Positions 8,616-14,704 of a DNA stretch of 40,651 bases are shown here, one piece after another. Positions within the stretch are counted from its first letter, which is position 1, and each line of letters begins with the position of its first letter. Position numbers and translations under genes: made by a program. The DNA comes from Leptospirillum sp. (GTDB lineage: Bacteria; Nitrospirota; Leptospirillia; Leptospirillales; Leptospirillaceae), in assembly GCA_027323445.1 (NCBI GenBank), contig DAHWBS010000009.1:1-40651 (forward strand). The letters run 5' to 3'. Below the pieces are notes generated by a model that was not told the DNA's origin, searched no databases, and saw only the letters and a list, made by a program, of their open reading frames with translations.

Positions 8616-8707
8616 TGGCGGAGAGGCAGGGATTCGAACCCTGGGTGGGGTTTTAGCCCCACATCCGCTTAGCAGGCGGACGCCTTCGACCACTCGGCCA
8701 CCTCTCC
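8616..8707 (-). tRNA. tRNA-Ser (anticodon GCT)
   Basis: A class II cloverleaf on the minus strand. Acceptor GGAGAGG pairs with CCTCTCC. The anticodon loop CTGCTAA sits in a CCGC/GCGG stem, giving anticodon GCT. A long GC-rich variable arm, the T-loop TTCGAAT and an encoded CCA follow. It reads AGC/AGU. The integrase remnant beside its 3' end marks it as a past attachment site. Confidence 0.95.
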
Positions 8708-9052
8708 AAAGTCATTACTGTTCTTTAAATCCTTGCACAAAACATAAAAACACTTGCAGCTTCTGTCACCAGACGGCTCCCGAAGCTGATCATTTCACCG
8801 CAAAGGTCAAAAACAACCGGAGTGAACTGGTAACAGCCGAAATGGCCATAAAGAGTAACCTAAAACGGAGCAAACATTCAACACAAAAGCAAATACCCTG
8901 ACAATCCCCGCTGTCAAAAAAGAATCACGGTCTTCAACTCAAGGATACGACCCAAGCAATCGTAAAAACTGATCAAAGAGGACCACTGGAGAAGATCTGG
9001 CAAGAATGAAGAGAGAAAAACTCATCAAACGGAGTTGGGAAGAAATACAGTT
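8708..9052. other. Intergenic stretch between two serine tRNA genes
   Basis: No supported gene. It is AT-rich with a weak inverted repeat (AGCTTC...GAAGCT near 8757-8786). It should hold the minus-strand promoter of tRNA-Ser(GCT), but I cannot place the boxes with confidence. Confidence 0.5.
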
Positions 9053-9138
9053 TGGCGGAGGGGGTAGGATTCGAACCCACGGAGCTTTCGCTCTACGGTT
9101 TTCAAGACCGCCGCCATCGACCACTCGGCCACCCCTCC
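9053..9138 (-). tRNA. tRNA-Ser (anticodon TGA)
   Basis: A class II cloverleaf on the minus strand. Acceptor GGAGGGG pairs with CCCCTCC. Loop CTTGAAA in a CGGT/ACCG stem gives anticodon TGA. It has a variable arm with GAGC/GCTC, the T-loop TTCGAAT and an encoded CCA. It reads UCA and other UCN codons. Confidence 0.95.
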
Positions 9139-9239
9139 AAACGGCTTAAGAGTATGCCACAAAAGAAGGCTTTCTTCTACCTCCCATTTTTTACAAAATT
9201 CTGAGCATCTCAATTATTGACCTTGATCAATCACGAATA

Positions 9240-10058
9240 CTACGGTCTGGCAGGAGCTCTCAAATTGCCCGAATTCCCTGAATTGATTCCCCCTGACATA
9301 GGAATGATTCCGGGAGCACCCTGAGGAATATCTCCCTGATCCGGCGCAAGTAGCGGATTGATCGTCTGGGCGTCTTTTTCATGTTTTTGAGTATTCTCAG
9401 GTGCAATCAGGGTTTTGATCCAGGTAATGGCCCGCAATGTTCCCGCATCTTTTGGATTGAGCTTTTTGGCCTTCAGCTCTTCAATAAGGGCTTCCTGATA
9501 AAAACCCATATGGGCCAATGAAATTCCCAGCACCATATACGCCTGATCATCAGAAGGGTTCAATCGGACCGCCTGTTCCTCAGCCTCTCTGGCAAGGCTC
9601 CATTTAGCGAGCGAGGCATACGCCCAACCGGTGGCCTCCCAGGCGGACTCGTTTTTGAGATCTGTAGCCAAAACCAGCCTCTCCTGACGGATTTCCTGAT
9701 CGAAATGGCCGGTATTTCCTTCGGCAATACCCAAAGAAATCCGGGCTGGTAAATATTGGGGATTATTGGAAAGCGCCTGTTTTTCTTCACGTACAGCATC
9801 TTCATTCATTCCAAGCTTCCCATAAGCAATCCCGGTCAGAAAGTGCACACTTGCCCTGTCCGGATACAGACGGTCCAGTTTTTTAAGCTCAGGTAGCGCA
9901 AGACTGGACTTTCCTTTCATAATGAGAGCGGCCATTTTGGGAAGTTTCTGTTGCAACTCCACAGGATCAGAGGGCACGGCAAGCGGGATAGCCCAAAGCG
10001 GCAATGGTGCAGAAGAAAGAACGAAGATCGACAAAAGACCGGACAGTATTTTTTTCAT
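9240..10058 (-). CDS. Exported TPR-repeat protein
   Basis: A 272-residue protein with a signal peptide (MKKILSGLLSIFVLSSAPLPL then WAIPLA, cut probably near residue 23-26). Residues about 35-220 contain five to six tetratricopeptide-like helix pairs, for example VHFLTGIAYGKLGMNEDAV, ESAWEATGWAYASLAKWSLA and AYMVLGISLAHMGFYQEALI. The last 50 residues are a Gly/Pro/Asn-rich tail. TPR domains bind protein partners, so a periplasmic scaffold is likely; no more specific role is visible. It diverges from tadA with 51 bases between starts, so the two promoters share that gap. Confidence 0.85.
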   Translation of the reverse strand: MKKILSGLLSIFVLSSAPLPLWAIPLAVPSDPVELQQKLPKMAALIMKGKSSLALPELKKLDRLYPDRASVHFLTGIAYGKLGMNEDAVREEKQALSNNPQYLPARISLGIAEGNTGHFDQEIRQERLVLATDLKNESAWEATGWAYASLAKWSLAREAEEQAVRLNPSDDQAYMVLGISLAHMGFYQEALIEELKAKKLNPKDAGTLRAITWIKTLIAPENTQKHEKDAQTINPLLAPDQGDIPQGAPGIIPMSGGINSGNSGNLRAPARP

Positions 10059-10109
10059 CGGTTGATTCTATCAGAAATAATCTGTTTTTCCAGATAAAAA
10101 AGGTGATAT

Positions 10110-10592
10110 ATGTCACATTTACAAAAAGATCAATACTTCATGAAAATGGCTATCTCAGAAGCCAAAAAAGCTTTTTTGGCCGACGAAGTTCCCGTCGGAG
10201 CCCTCCTCCTTCTGGGCGACCGGGTCTTGTCGAGAGCCCATAACACGAGAATATCCACTTTCGACCCAACCGGCCACGCCGAGATACTCGCCATTCGGAA
10301 AGCCGCACAGACAATCAAGAACTACAGGCTCACCGGAGCCTCTCTTTACGTAACACTGGAACCATGTCCCATGTGCTTTGGGGCAATTATGGAAGCCAGA
10401 ATAAGGGAAGTCATATTTTCTGTCCGGGAACCCCGATCCGGCGTTATGGGATCTTTATATGATTTTCAAAACGATCCGAGATGGTTGCATAAAATTGTCG
10501 TACGGGAAGGTGTTCTTGATGAACCAGTCAAAGAACTTCTCCACAGTTTTTTTTTAAAAAAACGTTTGGGACCACAAGATCATCTATGCTAG
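10110..10592 (+). CDS. tadA: tRNA adenosine deaminase TadA
   Basis: A 160-residue zinc-dependent deaminase that converts adenosine to inosine at the wobble position of tRNA-Arg(ACG). The zinc and catalytic residues are in place: H56-A-E58 in TGHAEILA and C86/C89 in EPCPMCFGA. Length matches the family. AAGGTG precedes the ATG. The gene ends 15 bases before tRNA-Ser(CGA) on the same strand, so the two are probably co-transcribed. Confidence 0.96.
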   Translation: MSHLQKDQYFMKMAISEAKKAFLADEVPVGALLLLGDRVLSRAHNTRISTFDPTGHAEILAIRKAAQTIKNYRLTGASLYVTLEPCPMCFGAIMEARIREVIFSVREPRSGVMGSLYDFQNDPRWLHKIVVREGVLDEPVKELLHSFFLKKRLGPQDHLC

Positions 10593-10607
10593 GATAAAAG
10601 AAGATGT

Positions 10608-10697
10608 GGAGAGATGGCCGAGAGGCTGAAGGCGGTTGACTCGAAATCAACTCTGGGGGGAACTCCAGCGGGGGTTCAAATCCCTCTCTCTCCGCCA
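10608..10697 (+). tRNA. tRNA-Ser (anticodon CGA)
   Basis: A class II cloverleaf. Acceptor GGAGAGA pairs with TCTCTCC. Loop CTCGAAA in a GTTGA/TCAAC stem gives anticodon CGA. It has a variable arm (CTGGGG...CTCCAG), the T-loop TTCAAAT and an encoded CCA. It reads UCG. It is the third serine isoacceptor within 2.1 kb. Confidence 0.95.
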
Positions 10698-10748
10698 CCC
10701 CATTAAAGAATCATCCAGCCAGTCCGGAAAAAGAACAGGAGTGGGAGA

Positions 10749-12107
10749 ATGGCACCCCAATCCAAAATTGACCTGAACGCCATCATGGAACCAATATCAA
10801 GAGCAACAAATTCTCCGATGGTACTGATTGACCATTCATTCCGGATTTCATGGATTTCCAAATCCGCATCCGAATCATTGGAGCTTCCATTTGAAAACGT
10901 TGGCTCTTTGTGTCCGGAATCCCTTCAGGGCAGGATCTGCTCCGGAAGCTGCCAGAAAATTTCCGGATTTTTTAACAACCGTTTGGCCGATCAGGGAATT
11001 CCGCAGCCTTGTCTTGAGGCAACCTTTGGACAGATCAATATCAATACAGAGAGAATCAGCTCCGAATTAAGCGGCTACCCCTATCTTCTGAAATCGTTCC
11101 AGCCATTTTTTCAGAAAAATCCTTCAAACAACCAGCAACATACCTTTGTCGCCTCCCGCGAGTGGGCAGAACCGTTTCTCGAAAAACTCACACGCATTGC
11201 AAAAACAGAAATTCCGGTTCTTCTTATCGGAGAAACCGGAACCGGAAAAGAATGTCTTGCCCGTCTCATTCATGAAAGAAGCCGCCGGGCACGCGGACCA
11301 TTTGTCGCACTTGACCTCTCTGTCATTCCGGAGACTCTGGTGGAAGATGCTCTGTTCGGACATCAGAGAGGCGCTTTCACCGGAGCTGTTGCCTCCCAGT
11401 CGGGAAGACTCTCCCGAGCTCATGGGGGCACACTTTTCATCGACGAAATCGAGAACATCCCCCCTGCAGTCCAGACTCGCCTGTTACGCTTTCTGGAGGA
11501 TGGCAGCTACGAGCCCATGGGGTCGAACCAGTCCCAGGCTATCTCCACCAGAATCATTGCTGCCACGAACGAAGATCCGGAGAAACTTCTGAGAGAAGGG
11601 CGAATGCGGCCGGATCTCTTCTATCGCCTCAACGGGCTTTCCCTTCAGATCCCGCCGCTCAGGAAACGAACGGAAGATCTGCCCATTCTTGTAGAGCATT
11701 TTCGTTCAGTCTTTCAGCAACAAAACAGAATCTCCTCGTCTTCATTTTCACCAGAGGCCATGCAGACCCTTTCCTCTTACCACTTTCCCGGGAACATACG
11801 GGAATTGAAGCATCTGGTGGAATCGGTTCTGGCCGTTTCTGATCCTCACAGGCCCATAGAGGCCTCCGATCTTCCGGAGCCCGTCCAAAAGGCCTCCTCA
11901 GGATTCAATCCGCAAAAGAACCAGGGATTCGGGGAGTCCACTCACTACAAAGAAGACTCTCTTGATCCGGAGCTCTTTGAACGTCGCAGAATTGAAAAAG
12001 CCCTTCATTCTTCAAAAGGCAAGATTGAAGGTGCGGCCACACTTCTCGGAATCAGCAGAATTACTCTTTGGCGCCACATGAAACGTTTGAACATGAAACA
12101 AAGATAG
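10749..12107 (+). CDS. Sigma-54 enhancer-binding activator with cysteine-bearing PAS-like sensor
   Basis: A 452-residue activator of sigma-54 RNA polymerase. Residues 1-125 form a PAS-like sensor with C55, C64, C68 and C88, a pattern seen in redox or metal-sensing PAS domains. The AAA+ domain (about 130-375) has Walker A GETGTGKE (161-168), the sigma-54-contacting GAFTGA loop (208-213) and Walker B GGTLFIDEIE (226-235). A Fis-type helix-turn-helix fills 428-447 (AATLLGISRITLWRHMKRLN). There is no receiver domain, so it is probably ligand- or redox-controlled and not a phosphorylated response regulator. AGGAG precedes the ATG. Palindromes overlap its stop codon, and a -24/-12 promoter follows about 100 bases on, which points to the adjacent small gene as target. 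Confidence 0.93.
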   Translation: MAPQSKIDLNAIMEPISRATNSPMVLIDHSFRISWISKSASESLELPFENVGSLCPESLQGRICSGSCQKISGFFNNRLADQGIPQPCLEATFGQININTERISSELSGYPYLLKSFQPFFQKNPSNNQQHTFVASREWAEPFLEKLTRIAKTEIPVLLIGETGTGKECLARLIHERSRRARGPFVALDLSVIPETLVEDALFGHQRGAFTGAVASQSGRLSRAHGGTLFIDEIENIPPAVQTRLLRFLEDGSYEPMGSNQSQAISTRIIAATNEDPEKLLREGRMRPDLFYRLNGLSLQIPPLRKRTEDLPILVEHFRSVFQQQNRISSSSFSPEAMQTLSSYHFPGNIRELKHLVESVLAVSDPHRPIEASDLPEPVQKASSGFNPQKNQGFGESTHYKEDSLDPELFERRRIEKALHSSKGKIEGAATLLGISRITLWRHMKRLNMKQR

Positions 12108-12148
12108 TTTCATTCATGAAACATCATGAAACAATGTTTCATGATGTT
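12107..12148. promoter_or_regulatory. Nested palindromes, candidate upstream activating sites
   Basis: Two overlapping perfect inverted repeats share the half-site GTTTCAT/ATGAAAC. The first is GTTTCAT-TC-ATGAAAC at 12107-12122. The second has arms AACATCATGAAAC (12120-12132) and GTTTCATGATGTT (12136-12148). They lie about 100-140 bases upstream of the sigma-54 promoter, the usual enhancer distance. That the neighbouring activator binds them is inference. Confidence 0.75.
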
Positions 12149-12243
12149 GATTCATATAAGAAACATCCCCGCAACCTCTCTTTTTCACTCCAAAAAATAA
12201 AATATTACGAAACAACTTAACAAAAAATATCCTTTGCATTTTT

Positions 12244-12260
12244 TGGGCATGCCGCTTGCT
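12244..12260 (+). promoter_or_regulatory. Sigma-54 (-24/-12) promoter
   Basis: TGGGCATGCCGCTTGCT places GG (12246-12247) and GC (12258-12259) exactly 10 bases apart and matches the consensus TGGCAYR-N4-TTGCW at nearly every position. Transcription would begin near 12271. An AT-rich, bendable stretch separates it from the enhancer-like sites. Confidence 0.8.
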
Positions 12261-12319
12261 TATCATTCCCCGTAACCATCCCTCAGGAATGGTGCCATTT
12301 CATATTCTTGATCACTCAT

Positions 12320-12336
12320 GCCCTTCGGGGCTTTTT
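12320..12336 (+). terminator. UUCG hairpin plus U-tract in the mRNA leader
   Basis: GCCC-TTCG-GGGC (12320-12331) followed by TTTTT has the form of a small intrinsic terminator with an extra-stable UUCG loop. It lies between the sigma-54 promoter and the small gene, right before the ribosome site AAAAGGAG. It could attenuate transcription or insulate against upstream reading. A weaker hairpin (ACCAT...ATGGT, about 12274-12292) precedes it. Confidence 0.5.
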
Positions 12337-12351
12337 AAAAGGAGACGGACA

Positions 12352-12483
12352 ATGAACAAGCAGCCCTCAGTCGGAGCAGCCCCAATGGTTTTGTTTGCTT
12401 TTGTCACCATTTTCCCAGTACTTCTTTTTGTAATCTTTGAAAAATGTCAGGCTCCGCTTATTGGTGGAATCGGAACCTTCTGA
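12352..12483 (+). CDS. 43-residue single-span membrane peptide under sigma-54 control
   Basis: ATG at 12352 follows AAAAGGAG by 8 bases, a strong ribosome site. The product has a short polar N-terminus (MNKQPSVGAAP), one hydrophobic span (about residues 11-29, MVLFAFVTIFPVLLFVIF), then EKCQAPLIGGIGTF with a single cysteine at 32. I do not recognise the family. Longer in-frame starts exist upstream, but they lie at the promoter itself and would read through the leader hairpins. Its own sigma-54 promoter, enhancer-like sites and activator suggest a tightly regulated small inner-membrane protein, perhaps a stress- or redox-responsive modulator; that function is a guess. Confidence 0.75.
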   Translation: MNKQPSVGAAPMVLFAFVTIFPVLLFVIFEKCQAPLIGGIGTF

Positions 12484-12488
12484 TTTTC

Positions 12489-12532
12489 TGAAACAGGAGA
12501 GTCCTTCTTCCAGAAGGGGCTCTCCTGTTTCA
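12489..12532 (+). terminator. Long hairpin after the small membrane gene
   Basis: Arms TGAAACAGGAGAG (12489-12501) and CTCTCCTGTTTCA (12520-12532) are a perfect 13-bp match, with a small inner hairpin (CCTTCT/AGAAGG). It starts 5 bases after the stop codon, so it is the likely transcript end or a 3' stabiliser. No U-run follows, so intrinsic termination is uncertain. Its outer 7 bases repeat the TGAAACA/TGTTTCA half-site of the upstream palindromes. Confidence 0.6.
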
Positions 12533-12834
12533 ACTTCTGATCGATTCCTCAAGGCCCCATCCGGGAGCCATGCGATTAAAACGGTTAGCCCTGAAAACTC
12601 TTGTTTCAATCCTCATAAATACTCTCACCCCCGGTAACTTCTGAAGAATATCTCTTTAAGTCAGTCTTGAAAGACACCTCCTTGATTTTTGGCAAATTAT
12701 GGATAAATCACCTTATTTTTTGCGATGCAGTTACTCTTTTTGACTGCCTCCTGCAAAAATAGCCCTGACTTATTGAATAATTCCTCGTATCATCTTATCA
12801 TCGCAGTTATTCAGACAATGAAAGGGCAAAGAGA
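12533..12834. other. Intergenic leader region of the mazG operon
   Basis: No supported gene. It holds a plausible sigma-70 promoter at 12773-12801 and short inverted repeats (GTCTT/AAGAC near 12665; GCAGT/ACTGC near 12727-12747). Confidence 0.5.
12773..12801 (+). promoter_or_regulatory. Sigma-70-type promoter for mazG
   Basis: TTGAAT (12773-12778), a 17-base spacer and TATCAT (12796-12801). Transcription would start near 12808, giving a leader of about 27 bases before the TTG start of mazG. Confidence 0.5.
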
Positions 12835-13221
12835 TTGAGTGAATTCAAAGATTCTCAAAATGGATCCATCCTGGACCCGGACGGGGAAGCCCTCTCCAGG
12901 TTGATTGCGGTCATAGACCGGCTTCGCGGTCCTGAAGGTTGTGCATTTGACCGGTCACAGACTCTTCAAACACTTCTTGAAGACCTTCGGGAAGAGTTCT
13001 ATGAGCTGGCTGATGCCATCTCAACAGAAAATCTTGCGGAAGCTTCAGGAGAAATCTCCGACCTCTTGACCGTTTTACTCTTTATGCGACAGCTCATCTG
13101 GGAGAAGAACGGTCTTCTGGCCTCGGATCTTTTGAACAGATCAGCTGAAAAAATGATTCGTCGACACCCACACGTCTTTCAGGAACCCGATCCTCACAAA
13201 AAAATTCAGGAGATATGGTAG
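12835..13221 (+). CDS. mazG: MazG nucleotide pyrophosphohydrolase, N-terminal half, ended by in-frame TAG
   Basis: A 128-residue frame from a TTG start with a weak ribosome site (AAAGGG). It is the first MazG domain: LRGPEGCAFDRSQTLQTL, the metal-binding EEFYE and the later EISD are all present. MazG hydrolyses nucleoside triphosphates to monophosphates and is usually about 260-280 residues with two such domains. Here TAG at 13219-13221 cuts the gene after QEIW, and the same frame then continues (TWEAIKK) into the second domain without a shift. One base change or a sequencing error would explain it. CAG or TGG was probably the original codon. Confidence 0.8.
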   Translation: MSEFKDSQNGSILDPDGEALSRLIAVIDRLRGPEGCAFDRSQTLQTLLEDLREEFYELADAISTENLAEASGEISDLLTVLLFMRQLIWEKNGLLASDLLNRSAEKMIRRHPHVFQEPDPHKKIQEIW

Positions 13222-13665
13222 ACGTGGGAAGCGATCAAAAAAACAGAAGAAGAACATCAGGACCGGAAATCAATTCTTGACGGCATCCCGGGGTCCATGC
13301 CCGCGCTCGATGCCGCGCAAAAGCTTGGCAGAAAAGCCGGGCGCGTTGGCTTTGACTGGTTATCCGCGGATGATGCCTGGGAAAAAGTCATCGAAGAGAT
13401 CGGAGAACTCTCTGAAGCCCGAAACGAGTCTCCCCAAAGAGTACGACACGAGTTTGGTGATTTGCTTCTGGCCCTCTCCTCCTACGGGAGACATCTTGGA
13501 ATTCGCGCGGAAGAGGCCCTGCTCGAAGCCAACAAACGCTTCAGAAATCGTTTTCATCAAATAGAAACAAGCGTTTCCCTGTCCGGAAAAACCTTGTCAT
13601 CACTTTCACCGGAAGAATGGGACAGTTTCTGGATTGAGGCCAAAAAAAAAGAGGAACCATCGTGA
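13222..13665 (+). CDS. mazG: MazG C-terminal half, downstream of the TAG
   Basis: The frame continues from the TAG for 147 residues: TWEAIKKTEEEHQDRKSILD, PALDAAQKLGRKAGRVGFDW, then the metal-binding EEIGE and EFGD motifs, all typical of the catalytic C-terminal MazG domain. If translated separately, the first ATG is at 13297, with no good ribosome site before it, so independent expression is doubtful. The reading frame has stayed open, so the TAG is recent, erroneous or read through. The stop overlaps the next gene by 4 bases. Confidence 0.7.
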   Translation, partial: TWEAIKKTEEEHQDRKSILDGIPGSMPALDAAQKLGRKAGRVGFDWLSADDAWEKVIEEIGELSEARNESPQRVRHEFGDLLLALSSYGRHLGIRAEEALLEANKRFRNRFHQIETSVSLSGKTLSSLSPEEWDSFWIEAKKKEEPS

Positions 13666-14657
13666 CCGGAAACACAATGGCCGGATTCATCAAATCCGTT
13701 GGAACCGGCCCTAAAGGATCAAGAGGTCTGTCCCGGGATGAAGCCTTTGAAGCTTGCCAGCTCATTTTATCGGGAAACTCGACACCAGCCCAAACAGGCG
13801 GATTCCTTCTGGCTCTCAGAACAAAGGGAGAAACAACCCCTGAAATGGAGGGATTCCTTCTGGCTCTCCAGTCCTTCCTCAAAGTCCCTGTACCATCGGA
13901 AACCCTTCATGCCCTTGACCTCGGATGCCCCTATGATGGTCACGTAAAAAGCCCGGGGCTATGGATCCCGGCCGCCATCCTGGCATCGAAAGCGGGGCTT
14001 CCCATCATTCTTCACGGCTATGAGGATCTTCCTGCCAAATTTGGCGTGGGACTGATCCCTCTCTGGAAAAGCCTTGGGCGACCGGTTTCAAGACCAGAAA
14101 ATGCCTTCTCTGATCTAGAAATTCATAAAATTGTCTGTTTGTCACAGGAAGATATCACTCCCGAACTTGCCCGAATCGCCCCGATCAGACGGGAGCTGGG
14201 TCTTCGTTCCCTTTTCAACACCGTTGAAAAGGCATTAAACCCCATGAAGGCCTCTCATCTGGCAATCGGCTACTTTCATGAAACCATTCTCCCGGCCATG
14301 GGATCAATGGTCAGCATTGCCCATCCCGATGCAATATCTACCTTTGTAGGAGGACAAGAGGGAAGCGTTGGCCTTTTCACCCATAGGGCAACAAAAATAT
14401 ACCGGGTCAACTCCGGTCCTGACCAAAAACCGGACTCGCTCCCTCCTGTCGATGAAAAAACCGAACCAATAGCCATTGCTTCAACGACAGAAGCTTACAC
14501 CCGCTACTATCACGAACTCCTCAAGGACCCCTTTCATCCCCACCGAAGAGCATTGATCTGGCAGGCAGCCACATTGCTTCTGTTAGGAGGACTGACATCT
14601 CAAATGGAGGAGGCTCTCAATCTCATTGAAAGTTGCGGGACCGAAACAGACTGGTAA
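13662..14657 (+). CDS. TrpD2/YbiB-like glycosyltransferase family 3 protein
   Basis: A 331-residue protein resembling anthranilate phosphoribosyltransferase. The N-terminal helical domain reads AFEACQLILSGNSTPAQTGG and LLALRTKGETTPEMEGFLLA. The second domain includes DLGCPYDGHVKSP, LRSLFNTVEKALNP and FVGGQEGSVGL. The GTGGDG phosphoribosyl-binding motif of true TrpD is not in the usual place, so it is better assigned to the TrpD2/YbiB branch, whose members bind nucleic acid and need not be tryptophan enzymes. The GTG start overlaps the mazG stop, with GAGG upstream, so the two are one operon. Confidence 0.75.
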   Translation: MTGNTMAGFIKSVGTGPKGSRGLSRDEAFEACQLILSGNSTPAQTGGFLLALRTKGETTPEMEGFLLALQSFLKVPVPSETLHALDLGCPYDGHVKSPGLWIPAAILASKAGLPIILHGYEDLPAKFGVGLIPLWKSLGRPVSRPENAFSDLEIHKIVCLSQEDITPELARIAPIRRELGLRSLFNTVEKALNPMKASHLAIGYFHETILPAMGSMVSIAHPDAISTFVGGQEGSVGLFTHRATKIYRVNSGPDQKPDSLPPVDEKTEPIAIASTTEAYTRYYHELLKDPFHPHRRALIWQAATLLLLGGLTSQMEEALNLIESCGTETDW

Positions 14658-14704
14658 TGGATAACCATCAGGAAAAGATCTTCCCATCCTCCAGAAGGTC
14701 ATAA

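Noticed and set aside
12107-12148. Intrinsic terminator of the activator gene
   Set aside because: The palindromes are AT-rich, nested, share repeated half-sites and have no U-run, which fits protein binding better.
12256-12351. Longer version of the small membrane peptide starting at 12256
   Set aside because: That start lies within the -12 promoter element, reads through two hairpins and has no ribosome site; ATG 12352 has a strong one.
8098-13221. Reassigned TAG codon, suggested by several in-frame TAGs
   Set aside because: TAG is also used as the true stop of intact genes (for example the sigma-54 activator and the DsrE gene), and the integrase remnant has frameshifts as well.
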